Source: JACCTU01 sp963737405
GTDB lineage: Bacteria; Actinomycetota; Thermoleophilia; Gaiellales; Gaiellaceae
NCBI GenBank assembly: GCA_963737405.1
Contig: CAVTSL010000011.1
Coordinates: forward strand, 186,001 to 250,000
Reading direction: 5' to 3'
DNA: 64,000 bases
Below the pieces are notes generated by a model. The model worked only from the letters and a program-made list of their open reading frames with translations. It was not told the origin of the DNA and made no database searches. Positions 17,729-28,101 of this stretch are shown here, piece by piece (the stretch's first letter is position 1; every line of letters begins with the position of its first letter). The position numbers and the translations under genes were made by a program.

Positions 17729-18589
17729 CTAGCCCGCGTCGGGCCGGTTCGGGTTCGTGATCCAGGCGAGGACGGGCGACCGGTCGAGCCGGTACGAGAA
17801 GTCCTGGCCCTTGCACTGTGCGTTCCTGCCGAACGACGTCACCGCGGCGATGATCCGCGTGCCCTCGAAGAACACCGGGCCGCCGGAGTCGCCGTTGCAC
17901 GTGCCGCCCTTGCCCTGCGACGGGTTGGCGGTCGTCTTCAAGTTGAACTCGGTGACCGGCGCCTGGTTGTTGATGAGGTACGAGGTCGCCATCAGACGCT
18001 CGCGGAACGAGACCGGGACGGGATCCTGGTCGGACAGCCCGTACCCGCTCACCGTAAACCGTGCGTTCTGCTTCTTCTGCTGCGCGTACGCGTCGATCGC
18101 GCCGGCGCTCGGCAGCAGTCCGAACTGGCCCGACGGCGGCGTGTACGGCGTGTCGAGCACGACAACGCCCACGTCCCCCGTGTCGGGGTAGCCCGCGAGG
18201 TAGCCGAAGTTGTCGGCGCGGCTGAACGTCGACGTGTCGGGCGGCCCGAAGTCGAAGTACGGGTACCCGGTCGTCGGGTCGCCGCCGAGCCCGCCGAACG
18301 CGTTCGGGTCGTAGTTCGGCGCCGCGGACTGCGCCCAGTAGATGCGACCCTCGTCGACGCCCGTCGTGCAGTGGCCGGCCGTGACGACGATCGTCGGCGA
18401 GATCAGCGTCCCCGAGCAGCGGTGGCTGAAGATGTCGCCGGCCTCGTTCGGCTCGGTGTAGAAGACGACCAGCCCGACGTAGTCGTGGACGAAGTCCTTC
18501 TGGTAGTTGCCCGTGATCGCCGTCGCCGACGGCACGAGGAGTGCGAGGACCGCCGCGCAGGCAGCGGCCAGCGTGAGCAGCTTCTTCAT
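17729..18589 (-). CDS. Secreted trypsin-like serine protease (S1)
   Basis: 286 residues with a Sec signal peptide (MKKLLTLAAACAAVLALLVPSATA). The chymotrypsin-fold catalytic triad is visible: His in VVTAGHC (H73), Asp probably in DVGVVVLD, and Ser in CNGDSGGPVF. An extracellular endopeptidase, substrate unknown. GAGGGG ribosome site precedes the ATG. It heads a run of secreted protease genes on this strand (to 27964). No propeptide pattern was recognised. Confidence 0.93.
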   Translation of the reverse strand: MKKLLTLAAACAAVLALLVPSATAITGNYQKDFVHDYVGLVVFYTEPNEAGDIFSHRCSGTLISPTIVVTAGHCTTGVDEGRIYWAQSAAPNYDPNAFGGLGGDPTTGYPYFDFGPPDTSTFSRADNFGYLAGYPDTGDVGVVVLDTPYTPPSGQFGLLPSAGAIDAYAQQKKQNARFTVSGYGLSDQDPVPVSFRERLMATSYLINNQAPVTEFNLKTTANPSQGKGGTCNGDSGGPVFFEGTRIIAAVTSFGRNAQCKGQDFSYRLDRSPVLAWITNPNRPDAG

Positions 18590-18688
18590 GTGTCCCCTCT
18601 GTTGTTCGATCCCCTTAACGCGGCGCGGAGCCGCGATCGAGGATCGTATATCGAATCAGGCCGATCGTCCAGCGACCGGACCGCTCGA

Positions 18689-18788
18689 CTACCAGAAGAG
18701 CACCTCGATCTTGAAGGAGATGAACTGGAAGACGCCCGGAGAGGGCCGAGGCCGCAGTCAGGACGAGAACGGGAAGGAGCCGCTTCAT
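18689..18788 (-). pseudogene. Small secreted peptide, frameshifted
   Basis: ATG at 18788 begins a signal-like MKRLLPVLVLTAASA. In the reading frame as given the product runs to 18615 (57 residues) with no sensible tail. One base shift after about codon 16 instead gives a short hydrophobic end, GVFQFISFKIEVLFW, and a stop at 18689-18691. The latter looks like the real protein (about 33 residues) with a one-base indel. Function unknown. It lies between a terminator and the trypsin-like gene. Confidence 0.4.
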
Positions 18789-18848
18789 GGTTCTCCAGGG
18801 GCGCGGGGGACCGAGGCCGCATTGTTCCGTGCGCAGGGCCGACGATCA

Positions 18849-18877
18849 AGAAGGGGCCGCCGAGCGCGGCCCCTTCT
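18849..18877 (-). terminator. Terminator hairpin after subtilase 1
   Basis: Perfect 12-bp stem AGAAGGGGCCGC / GCGGCCCCTTCT with a 5-nt loop, 20 bp past the likely stop of the first subtilase on the minus strand. Short T content after the stem, as often in high-GC genomes. Confidence 0.7.
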
Positions 18878-18896
18878 CATCGACCGATCAGCGTTC

Positions 18897-21174
18897 CTAC
18901 TTGAGCGGTGTAGACCGCGGCGTGCGCGATCTCGGCGCCGCCGCCGACACCTCGATGCCACGCGCAGGACGTCCACGATGGTGAACCCACGCGGTCGACG
19001 TCCAGTTCGCGGCGACATCGTCGACGTGGTGATCGTGGTGCCAGCGTCAACGTGGCTCGGGGAGAAGGTGTACGTGGCCACCGCCGGCGAACGGGTCGTC
19101 GACGAGAACGTGGAGGTCGTGGTCGCCGCCGTCAGGTTCTTGAGGGCGATCTCGACCGAGGTTCGGGTCTGGCCGGAGCCCGGAGGGCACGCTGCCGAAC
19201 GCGATGCTGACCGGGTCGAGCGCGATGCTTGGCGTTGACCGCCGTTGAGCAGGTTCTCGCGACCCGCGCCGACGATGTTGACGTCTTGTCACGACGGTCG
19301 TCTTGTCGACGTTGCAGAGTCCTTGATGCACGCTCTGCTCGGCAGTGTTCACGATCGCCGAGCGAACGTCCGCTGCGGTCCAGGACGGATGCTGCGCGAG
19401 CATGACAGCCGCGGATCCCGCGAGGTGCGGAGTCGCCATCGACGTCCCCTGGAAGAACGCCCAGCACGGCGGCGTCGCGCAGGATGAATGCGCCGGCTGC
19501 GAGCTGAAGACGTTGACGCCGGGCGCGATCGACGTCGGGCTTGACGCGGAAGTCCACGTCGGTCGGGCCCTCGGATGCTGAAATCCCGCCACGGATGTCG
19601 TCGTTGGTCGGTCGCGAAGTACGATGGTCGTCGAATCGGATCGTCGTCGACTTCGCCGTTCGTGGCCTTGAGCGCAGTCGCGGTGCTGCAGCGCGACCAT
19701 GTAGGCGGGGATCGTCGGCTGGTTCGGCGATGCCGTCCGAGGCCCATCGCGGTCGGGTCGCCGGCGACGTTGTTCACGACGAGAGTTGCGACGGCGCCGG
19801 CATCCTGCGCGTTACGGATCTTCATCGGAGAACGTGCACGTACCGCGGGAGACGAGGGCGATGTTGCCGGTGAGGCTGCCCCGGCGCGGAGCGCCGTGCA
19901 GGCCGTGCTGAGCGTCGTCGCCGGACGAGGACGACGCTGAGCGGCGACGGTCGAGGTCCGCCGTGACGGTCTCTCGAACCGTCGCGAAGTCTGCCGCGGC
20001 AGCTGCGACGTGGCGCCGTCGCACGGTGACAGGCGAACCGACGAAGTGCGCCGACGCGTGCTCGCGCCGGCGGTGAGGGCACGCGGCGGCCAAGCCCGGC
20101 GACTCGATCGGTGAAGTCGCCCGGGCCCGGTGTTGCCGGCCGCCACCGCGACGACCATGATCGCCTCGGTCCGACGTTGTCGACGGCGTGGGCGAGCAGG
20201 TCGCTGAACCCGTGCGAGCCGCCGCCGAGGCTCATGTTGGCGACGTCGAAGCCGAGCTCGAGCGCAGCGTCGAGCGCGTTCAGGATGTCCTCCGAGCGAG
20301 CGTCTCGCGACGTCGGCGGGGAAGACGTTGAAGTTGCCGAGCTTCGCCGCCGGGGCGACGCCCGGACGGGTCGTACGGGATGTCGAGCGGCGCCGTTGAC
20401 CGTCGCCGGGCCCGTGCGGAAGTTGCACGCGACAGTTCCGGCGACATGCGTGCCGTGCCGTTCGAGGTCGGCTGGGCGTGAAGCCCGACTTCCGCGCCTT
20501 GTTGTTGAAGACGCTCGGCGAACAGATGACCTTGTCGTTCGTGCAGACGTCGGGTTGCCGAGTGCGTTGTGCGCCGGGTAGCCAGAGTCCGCGAAGCACG
20601 GATGCTTCACGTCGATCCCGGTGTCGATGATCGCGACCTTGATGCCGCGCCCGCGTTCGGTTGCGCCGCCGGCGGCGGCTGCCAGGCCTCGCATCGGCGC
20701 CTGATCGATCGCCAAGGTCGGGATCGTCGTGCCTAGCGGGTGGTAGAGCCACTCGATACGTCGCGCGGCCGCTACCATGCGGAGCCGACGGGAGTCGTTC
20801 GCGAGGCGCGTCGCCGTTCAACTCGACGGCTGACGGCGTTCAGTGAGATGTCGAACTCGCCGGTGACCTTGGCGCCTGCGGCGCGTTGTGCCGGAACCAG
20901 GCGCTTGAAGTCGTTGCGAAGCGCCGATGAGCTGCGCGCGGTACGACTTGGAGGCGTTGCTCGTGAAGTCGAGCTTCTTGCCCTTCGCGGGCTTGGTCTT
21001 CTCGGCTGTCGCGAGCGGCTCGCCCTTCAACTCGACGAGCGCGCTGCCTTGGTCGACGGTCGGCGCCGTGGTGCCGCCGTCACTCTCCGCCCGTGTTCCC
21101 GCTGTCGCGACGGCCGTGAGCAACGCGGCCGCAAGCAGGACGCCGAGCGGCAAGAGAGCGATTCTCCTGAGCAC
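18897..21174 (-). pseudogene. Secreted subtilase (S8) with PA domain, many frameshifts
   Basis: GTG at 21174 begins a signal peptide (LRRIALLPLGVLLAAALLTAVATA). Pieces in all three frames assemble into a subtilisin-like protease: Asp in VAIIDTGIDVKHP, His in RHGTHVAGTVACN, and Ser in QGTSMATPHLAGSA, with a PA insert (NIALVSRGTCTF, NAQDAGAVATLVVNN) and a beta-rich C-terminal domain (SIALDPVSIAFGSVPSG). At least eight frame changes are needed, so the sequence as read cannot be translated. All three catalytic residues survive, which fits read error better than long decay. Likely stop at 18897-18899. Confidence 0.75.
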
Positions 21175-21331
21175 TTTCCCCCCTCGATTTGGTGACCACC
21201 GCATCGCGCTCGTGCAAGCCGCGCGATGCATCCTCGGAGCGCGGCGCAAGCTAGCAACGCTACGGTGCGCCCGGCAATGGCGGGGTCTCTATATGCAGCG
21301 GGGTATCGAAGATCCGAGGCACCATGTCGGG

Positions 21332-21644
21332 GTGAAGGTCCTCGCCCTCGTCGGAGTGCTCCTCGCTGAGCGGCGCGTCGGCTCGACCGACGCTGCGTCC
21401 GCTGGACCTGAACCCACTGACGCTTGCAGGCTCCGGATTCCGTGCGAACGAGCGCGTGACGCTCCTCGTCGCGGTGCCGCCGGTGGTGAAGACGACGAAG
21501 CTCCGCGCGAACGCGCGCGGCAGGTTCCGCATCGTCTTCCGCGTCAAGGTCGGCCGCTGCGATGCCGCCGTCGTGCAGGCGATCGGCGCGCGCGGAAGCC
21601 GCGCGACCTTCCAGCACGACGCGCTCGACTGCGCCGAGCCCTAG
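21332..21644 (+). pseudogene. Small secreted beta-domain protein, one frameshift
   Basis: GTG 21332 starts a short signal-like VKVLALVGVLLA; after one shift near 21365 the frame continues through PLTLAGSGFRANERVTLLVAV and RGRFRIVFRVKVGRC to a stop at 21644. The result, about 104 residues, resembles small exported proteins with one Ig-like strand domain common in Thermoleophilia. Function unknown. It is the only plus-strand gene inside the protease island. Confidence 0.5.
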
Positions 21645-21652
21645 AAGGGAGT

Positions 21653-21680
21653 GGAGGCCCCCGCCGAAGCGGAGGCCTCC
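21653..21680. terminator. Hairpin between convergent genes
   Basis: Stem GGAGGCC (21653-21659) / GGCCTCC (21674-21680). It sits between the stop of the small plus-strand gene (21644) and the stop of subtilase 2 (21691), so it may serve both directions. Confidence 0.55.
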
Positions 21681-21690
21681 AGCTCTTGTC

Positions 21691-24600
21691 CTACGGCGTG
21701 ACCGACTGGACGATCACGTCGCCGGAGCCGACCAGCACGTTCTGATCGGTCCGGACCTCGACGTTCCCGTACAGCACGCGACCGGAGGCCGGCACGGCGT
21801 TCGCCGTCACCGTCGCCGGCACCGTCCAGCTCGTGCCGGCTGCCCGGAGCGCGTTCGCGTCCGTGACGGCGATCGTGCCTTGCGCCGTCGCCGTGCGGAA
21901 CACGTCGATGTACTTGTACGTCGTCGAGCCCGCGGGCACGTTGAACCCGTCCACGAGGACGAGCCACGCACCTGCGGCCGGGTTGTTGATCGTCACCGAC
22001 TCCTCGGAGTCTCCGTCAGCGGACTGCCCGGCGAGCACGCAGGTGCCCGAGGTGCAGTTGAAGACGAAGAGGTCGAGGTCGGCAGCAGGATCGGACGGGC
22101 TCCCGATCGTGGCGCGGAACGACGTTGCGCCTGCCGGGATCGTCGTCTGGAACTGCTGCTGCGCGAGATGAGCGATCGTCGGCGTGTCGATCCGTGCACT
22201 GCCGAGCGGCGTGCCCACCGCCCGTCCGGTGAACGCACCGAACAGGTTCGTGAGCGTGTAGCTCCGGGCGACCGGCACCCCGAGCGTCGCCGACGCGATG
22301 ATGTCGGGGTTCGGCGAGACGCTCGCCCCGAGGATCGACGCCGTCAGCGTGAACGTTGCGCGCCGGTCATGTTGTCGGAGTTCCGGCGCGCGTCCACCGA
22401 GACCTCCCACACGCCCGCCTGCGGGTTCGTCACCGACCGGCTCGTCGAGCTGCCCGTGCTGCAGGCAAACCCCGTGCCGATGTAGCAGTTCGACACCGCG
22501 TTCGAGTCGACGCCCTGACCGAACGGATGCCAGCGCAGGAAGCGAATCGCCCCGGCGCCGGCGGCGTCCCCGCCGCCCGCCAGGTCGACCTTGAACGCCG
22601 GCGCGCCCGCCGGCACGCGGAAGAAGTAGTGCTTCGTCTGTCCGCGTGCGATCGTGCTCGTGACGGACTGCGAGTAGCTCGGCGCAGAGAACACCATCGG
22701 AGCGATGACCGTGTTCATGGTCGCGTAGTCGATCCCGGTCGTCGACGGATCGTCGAGCGTCAGGATCGCGGAGTGGTCGCCCGCTGCGGGGTTGACCGTC
22801 ACGACGAGCGTGGCCGGCGAGCCCTTGCCGAGCGTGATCGACGACGGAGCGGAGAACGTCCCGTCGTTGCCGACCCAGCCGACGTTGTAGGTGATCGCGC
22901 CGCCGGGACCGTCGTTCCGCGTGAACGTGTACGTCCGCGTGTACGACGGTGCCGGCGTTCACACCCTCACGGTCGTAGATCCCGGTGCCGACGCCCGCCG
23001 GCACGAGGAAGCCGCTCAGGATCGTGTTCGTCGGAACCGTGCCCGTGATGTCGACCGTCTTGATGTTCGTCTTCAGCAGGTCCCAGGCAGCCTCGACGTC
23101 GATCAGGCCCATGCCCTGGTCGTACGCCTTGAACCGACCGCTCGGTCAGGTAGCGGGCGGACGAGATCAGCGCCTGCCGGATCTGCGCCGGCTGGTGCTG
23201 GGCGCCGGCCTGCTTCGCCGCGCTCACCAGCAGCGCCCCGACGCCGGTCGCCTGCGGCGCGGCCATCGAGGTGCCGTTGAAGAGCGAGTAGCCGGGCGGC
23301 AGCGCGTACGTGCCCGCGAGCGGGCCGCCGAGCTGCCACATCGGCGTCGACGAGATCGCCGCGCCGGGCGCGACGAGCTCGGGCGAGAAGCCGCCGTCCT
23401 CGCGAGGACCGCGCGAGCTGAAGTAGTGCAGGTTGTCCGTGAACGGCTGCGGGGCGCCGTAGTCACGCTGGTACGTGTCGGACGTGATGTACGCGCCGAG
23501 TCCGAGCACCTTCCCGCAGAGCCCCGGGTCGCCGGCGGTGTTCACGCCGGGCCCGTCGTTGCCCATCGAGATGAACATCTGCACGTTCGACTGCTCGATC
23601 AGCCGGTCGTAGAGCGCGCAGCGCGCGTTCTGGCCGGCGTTCAGCGCCGGCAGGCCGCCGATCGACATGTTGATCACGTCGACGTTCTTCTGCTTCGCGA
23701 CGAAGATCATGCCCTCGAAGAGCGCGTGTGCCGTGCAGCCCGCGATGAAGAGGCACGCGCGGGACGAGACGATCTTCGCTCCCGGCGCGGCGCCGCTCAT
23801 CTGGCCGCCGAACAGCTTGTTCCCGGCCGCGATGCCCGCGACGTGCGAGCCGTGCGCCCCGGCGACGATGCCGATGTTCACGTACTTGTTCTTGCCGTCG
23901 GTCTGGACGACGAACGGCAGCCGCTCGGCGACCGGCGTCGCCGCGTTGTCCGTTCCGAAGTAGCCGACGTCGAACCGCTGAGCGTAGTCCGTCATCGCCG
24001 ACTGGTCGGCGAACGACCGGTTCTGGTTCGTGTCGACCCAGACGTCGTTCGTCGATGGTGTTCCAGAGGATCGCGAAGATCCCGCTCGAGCCGGCCGGGT
24101 TGCCGTCGCGGTTCAGATCGTTGCCCGAGCTCACCGCCGAGACGCGGGTCGCGCTCGTTGATCGTGCCGATCCGGTAGCTCCCGGCAGCCGGCGCCGTGT
24201 ACGTGACGCCGTTGAACGTGAAGCTCGAGCCGCTGACCTGCGCGGCCATGTTGACCCACGTCGGGTCGGGATCGGTGAGCGGATCGGTGCCCGTCACCCA
24301 GTCGACGATCTTGCGCTCGCCCGTGCTCGTCGTCGTGAGGCTCGGGTGATCGAGCGAGATGCCCGTGTCGACGATGCCGATCGTCACGCCGCGGCCGTCC
24401 CACGTCGGATGCGCGTTGACGAACTGCGCGGCCTTCGTGTCCTGCGTCGGCATGTACGGGTTCACGCGCGGCGTGCCCGCACCGGGTGCCGGCTGCGGCT
24501 CGACGGGGCTTGCGCCCTCCGGCCGCGGATCCGGCAACGGGACGGTCGTGTCCACATCGGCGGCGGCGACGCCCGAGAGCGCAGCAGCCTTGTCCACGTT

Positions 24601-24888
24601 GGCGACCGGGACGGTTGCGCGGACGTAGCCGAGCTGGTCGTCCCGGTAGCCGACCTTCGCGCCGAGCGCTTCCAGCCCGTCGACGACGGTCTTCGCCTGA
24701 CCCGGCTGCGTCGCGAACAGCAGGATCACGCTGTCCTTCCCCTCAGCGCGCGCCTTCGCGACTGCGGCGCGCTCTTCCTTCGACAGCCTCCCGCCGGGTG
24801 TGCCGGCCGGAGCGGTCGCCGCTGCCAAAAGCAGCAGCACAGCGCCCGCGGTTGTCAACACCGCGAGCGGCCCAAAGACCTTCTTCAC
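21691..24888 (-). pseudogene. Secreted subtilase (S8), large, five frameshifts
   Basis: GTG 24888, preceded by AAAGGGGAGA, starts a signal peptide (KKVFGPLAVLTTAGAVLLLLAAATAPA) and an inhibitor-type propeptide. Catalytic residues: Asp in GIVDTGISLDHPS, His in GAHGSHVAGIAAG, Ser in FNGTSMAAPQATG. The C-terminal half is beta-rich, with two pre-peptidase-like domains (RGQTKHYFFRVPAGAPAFKVDL; DLDLFVFNCTSGTC). Architecture resembles the tripeptidyl-peptidase II/kumamolisin-like large S8 enzymes. Frame changes near 24140, 24050, 23125, 22945 and 22360. Long intact stretches between shifts suggest indel error rather than decay. Confidence 0.8.
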
Positions 24889-25033
24889 GCTCTCCCCTTT
24901 CGAAGTTGACCTGGACAACGCGTCTTTTTGCGGCCCCACGCGATGCCCGCCCTCGGAGCCGGCGGAACCTAACACAGTCGCTGGAAAAACGCTGAATAGA
25001 CGAGTCGATATCCCAGCGACTCTTCCTGGGCAT

Positions 25034-25063
25034 AGGAAGGGCCGCCTTTCGACGGCCCTTCCT
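25034..25063. terminator. Hairpin upstream of subtilase 2
   Basis: Perfect 11-bp stem AGGAAGGGCCG / CGGCCCTTCCT with an 8-nt loop. No T run follows on either strand. Could terminate transcription from the degenerate region and subtilase 3. Confidence 0.5.
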
Positions 25064-25084
25064 GTGTCCTATTCGACCGATGCG

Positions 25085-25310
25085 CGCGCGCGCCGCATGT
25101 AAAGTGGCCGTGCCCGCGACGCACACGACGACACCGGCTCGACGCTGGCCGCCGCGACGAGACGCGGCGCGGCGCCGCCGAAGGGCGAGCCGAGCGACAT
25201 GTGATGACATCCATATCGTTGCGACGGCCCACGATGGCACGACGGGACGTCGGTGGAGCCTCGCAACCAAAGACGCGCACGCGTAAAGGTCGGCCTTCGG
25301 CGCGACGCCG
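25085..25310 (-). pseudogene. Decayed fragment of a fourth subtilase
   Basis: This region has no intact gene, but on the minus strand pieces in different frames read in order as an S8 core: GPGVAPKADLYA, then RVFGCE, NDMDVI, MSLGSPFGGA and RAGVVVCVAG. In subtilases these follow the catalytic His and end at the oxyanion-hole Asn segment. The parts with the catalytic Asp, His and Ser are absent. So it is a truncated remnant of about 75 residues, unlike its neighbours which keep full length. Confidence 0.55.
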
Positions 25311-25329
25311 GGACCGAGCAATGTGCGAG

Positions 25330-25425
25330 GACAGAAGCATCGTAGGTTGTACGTGGGGCGACGGGAGGCGGCGTGGGCGACTGGTGGTGATCGAGGGTGT
25401 CGGGGGAGGAGGGGGGAGAGGGGGG
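25330..25425 (-). other. C-rich, G-poor tract after subtilase 3 (possible Rho site)
   Basis: Immediately after the stop of subtilase 3 the minus-strand transcript is C-rich and G-poor, including runs of C6, C6 and C5. Rho utilisation sites look like this. On the plus strand the same DNA has GGG, G5, G6 and G6 runs (25395-25425) with short loops, a G-quadruplex pattern. Confidence 0.4.
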
Positions 25426-27964
25426 CTACGGCCGGTCGATCGTGAATGCCGGCGTCGTGAACGTCTCCCAGTGCGCGGGATTCGCCGGATCGCCAAGGGC
25501 CTTCAGCGCCTTCAGCGTCAGCGTGTAGCTCCCATCGCCGACGACCTTCCTGTGGTCGCCGTTTCCGCCGCCGTTGTCCTGGCCCCGTGTGCCGTCCCAC
25601 GGGAAGACGAAGAAGCCGGTCGCGGTGTTGTTCCGCGGCAGGAGCTCGTCCTCGATCGCGTTCGAGAAGACCGGATGCACCTTCTCCCCGGCCGCCGTTC
25701 GGATCTCGACCTCGAGCTTCTGCACCTGGTGGTTGAAGTGCACCGCGATGTACGGCACCTGGTCCGGGCTGGCCAGCGTGAACACGCTGCCCGCCGGTGC
25801 GAGCGCGAACCCGCCCGGCACGACCTGCCGCGCGAGCGCGGTGAGCCCGGTCAGGATCTGGATCGCCTGGTAGTCGCCCTTGAAGCCGACGTACGGAACG
25901 CTGAACTGCGTGCCGTCAGAGGCTCCGACGACGAGGTAGCCGCCGTACATGCTCAGGTCGGCCAGCGTGAGCGACGGGGTGATCGTCGCCTCGACTGTCG
26001 CCGAACCGCCAGCCGGGATCGTCACGGACGACGGGCTGAACGTCGCGGTCGACGCCGGCACGAGGTACGGGTTCGCCGCGAACGTGTTCGGTCCCGTCGC
26101 GGCCGCACCCATGTGGCTGAGCGAGTACGTCTTCGTCGACGAGCCGTTGTTCTGGATCGTCAGCGTCCGGGTCCCACCTACACCCTCGCCGAGCGAGATC
26201 TTGCCCGGTGAGACGTACGTCGTCGCCTGGATGGCGTCGTCGATGTCGAGCATTCCGGCGCCCTGGCGCTGCGTGGCGTCGGGGATCGTCGACCCGAACA
26301 CGGGCTTCGGATCCGCACTGTTCTGCAGGATCGTGCGGACGGTGTCGGCGTCGAGACCGGCGCCCTTTGCCTGCAGGAGCAGCGCAACCGCACCTGCAAC
26401 GTGCGGCGACGACATCGAGGTTCCGCTGATGTTCGCGTAGCCGTTCTTCTCGAGCGGATACGTCGACAGGATGTTCCCGCCGGGTGCGCCGATGTCGGGC
26501 TTGAGGGTCAGGTCGGCCGCGACGCCCCACGAGCTGAACGACGACATCGTGCCCGCGGTCGGGACGGCCTCGCTCGCGAACTGGTCCGTCCACGTGACCT
26601 GCCGCGGCCCGCCCGCCAGCAGCGTGTCGATCGCGTTCCCGCTCGCCTGCGAGATGAAGACCACGGGGATCGTCACCTGCTCCGTGTCGGGAGCGACGGG
26701 AGCAACGGTCGGCGTCAGACGGCCGGCCGTGTTGTTGTAGAGGATCACGGCCTTCGCGCCGGCGCGCTGCGCCGCGAGCGACTTGTTGTAGAAGCCGCAC
26801 GTTCCGCGCCTGATGAGCGCCACCTTGCCGGGCATCGGCGGAAGGGTGGCGATTGTCGCCGGCGCGGTCGGGCAGGCGTCGTTCGCCGTCGTCTGCGTGC
26901 CGGTCCGGACGAGGTCATCGGTGCCCGAGAGGGGCGGGACGCCTGACGTGCCGGAGGCAGGCCCCCACGGATGGAGGACGCCGTTCACGGAGAGCGCGTA
27001 CATCTCCGCCCTCGTGTTGTCGAACGCCGCAACGCCGATCACGTGCGTGCCGACGCCGGGAGCACCAGCGGAGTAGAGGCCCGACGGGCCGCTGTTGCCG
27101 ATAGAAGCGACGACTTTGACGCCGCGCTCTGCGAGGCGTGAGGCGGCCTTCGCGGTGGGCGAGCCTCGGCCAGTTGACGTTGGCCGAGCCGATGCTCATG
27201 TTCAGGACGTCCATCTTGTCCCTGAGGATCCGCTCCATCGCCGCGATCATCACGTCGCTGCTCGTGTCGCCGTTGCAGCCGAAGACGCGGTAGGCGCCGA
27301 ACGTCACGCCAGGCGCGACGCCTTTGATCCGGCCGTTCGCGCCGATGATTCCGGCGACGTGCGTTCCGTGACCGTTGCAGTCGTCGGGGAACGGGTCGGG
27401 ATTCGGAATCGGGCTGATCGGTGCGGTCGGATCGGAGTCGTTGTACGCATCGCCGACGAAGTCGAAGCCGGTCGCTACGCGGCAGCCCGGTCCGAAGCAG
27501 CCGCCGAGGTCCGGATGGTCGTAGTCGACGCCCGTGTCCATGACGGCGACCTTGATCCCGGCCCCGGTGAACCCGAGGTTGTTCTGCACGATGTCGGCGC
27601 CGGTGAGCGCCTTCGCGAAGTTCATGTCGGGCTGGAACGGGGGCAGCGAGAACGTCTGGTTCGGGAACACCCCGACCACGCCCGGGAGCGAGCGGATCGA
27701 CGCGACCTTCGAGGGATCGGCCACGATCGAGACGCCGTTCCAGAGTTCGCTGAATGCATACCGCTCGGAGTAGTTGATTCCCGCCTTCTTCGCGGCGCTG
27801 CGGAAGCTGTCAGCCGAGCCCGAGAGCTCGACGAGCCATTGGTTCGTTGAGTTCTCCGCCCTCAGCTCGTCCGCGGTCCGGGCAGCTCCCGGCGCGATCG
27901 CAAACGCTGCTGTGACGACGGCAAGAACCATGACGCGCGCGATGCGCGCCGGTGTCAATCTCAT
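25426..27964 (-). CDS. Secreted subtilase (S8) with PA and Fn3-like domains, one frameshift
   Basis: About 845 residues if one shift near 27160 is corrected. Signal peptide MRLTPARIARVMVLAVVTAAFAIAPGA; I9-like propeptide (NQWLVELSGSADSF); Asp in VAVMDTGVDYDHPD; His in NGHGTHVAGIIG; PA domain (KVALIRRGTCGFYNKSLAAQRAGAKAV); Ser in ISGTSMSSPHVAGA; then C5a-peptidase-like Fn3 domains. Order and length resemble Bacillus Vpr-type extracellular proteases. All catalytic residues are present. A promoter-like pair lies upstream (28032-28061). Third of three subtilases in tandem. Confidence 0.85.
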
Positions 27965-28031
27965 CCCCTCATCTCCCCATTGTCGATAACGAAGGTGGCC
28001 CCTTCGACGGCATGTCCTCGGGGCGAGGGCG

Positions 28032-28061
28032 AGCGTAAAACGCCAGGTAGAGAAGAATCAA
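28032..28061 (-). promoter_or_regulatory. Putative promoter of subtilase 3
   Basis: Minus-strand TTGATT (28056-28061), 18-nt spacer, TACGCT (28032-28037). An AT-rich palindrome (28088-28101) lies just upstream of the -35. Confidence 0.45.
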
Positions 28062-28087
28062 CATTCGCTCCCGATATTTGCGCAGAT

Positions 28088-28101
28088 ATATCGCGCGATA
28101 T
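28088..28101. repeat. AT-rich perfect palindrome, possible operator
   Basis: ATATCGCGCGATAT is a perfect 14-bp palindrome in an AT-rich patch (28070-28103), unusual for this GC-rich DNA. It lies between the fumarase stop and the putative subtilase 3 promoter. Confidence 0.45.

Noticed and set aside
28058..28101. Extension of fumarase past 28102 (SLSLNIARYICANIG...)
   Set aside because: It lies in the wrong frame after the second shift; the frame carrying EALDYRAMAKPHQT stops at 28102.
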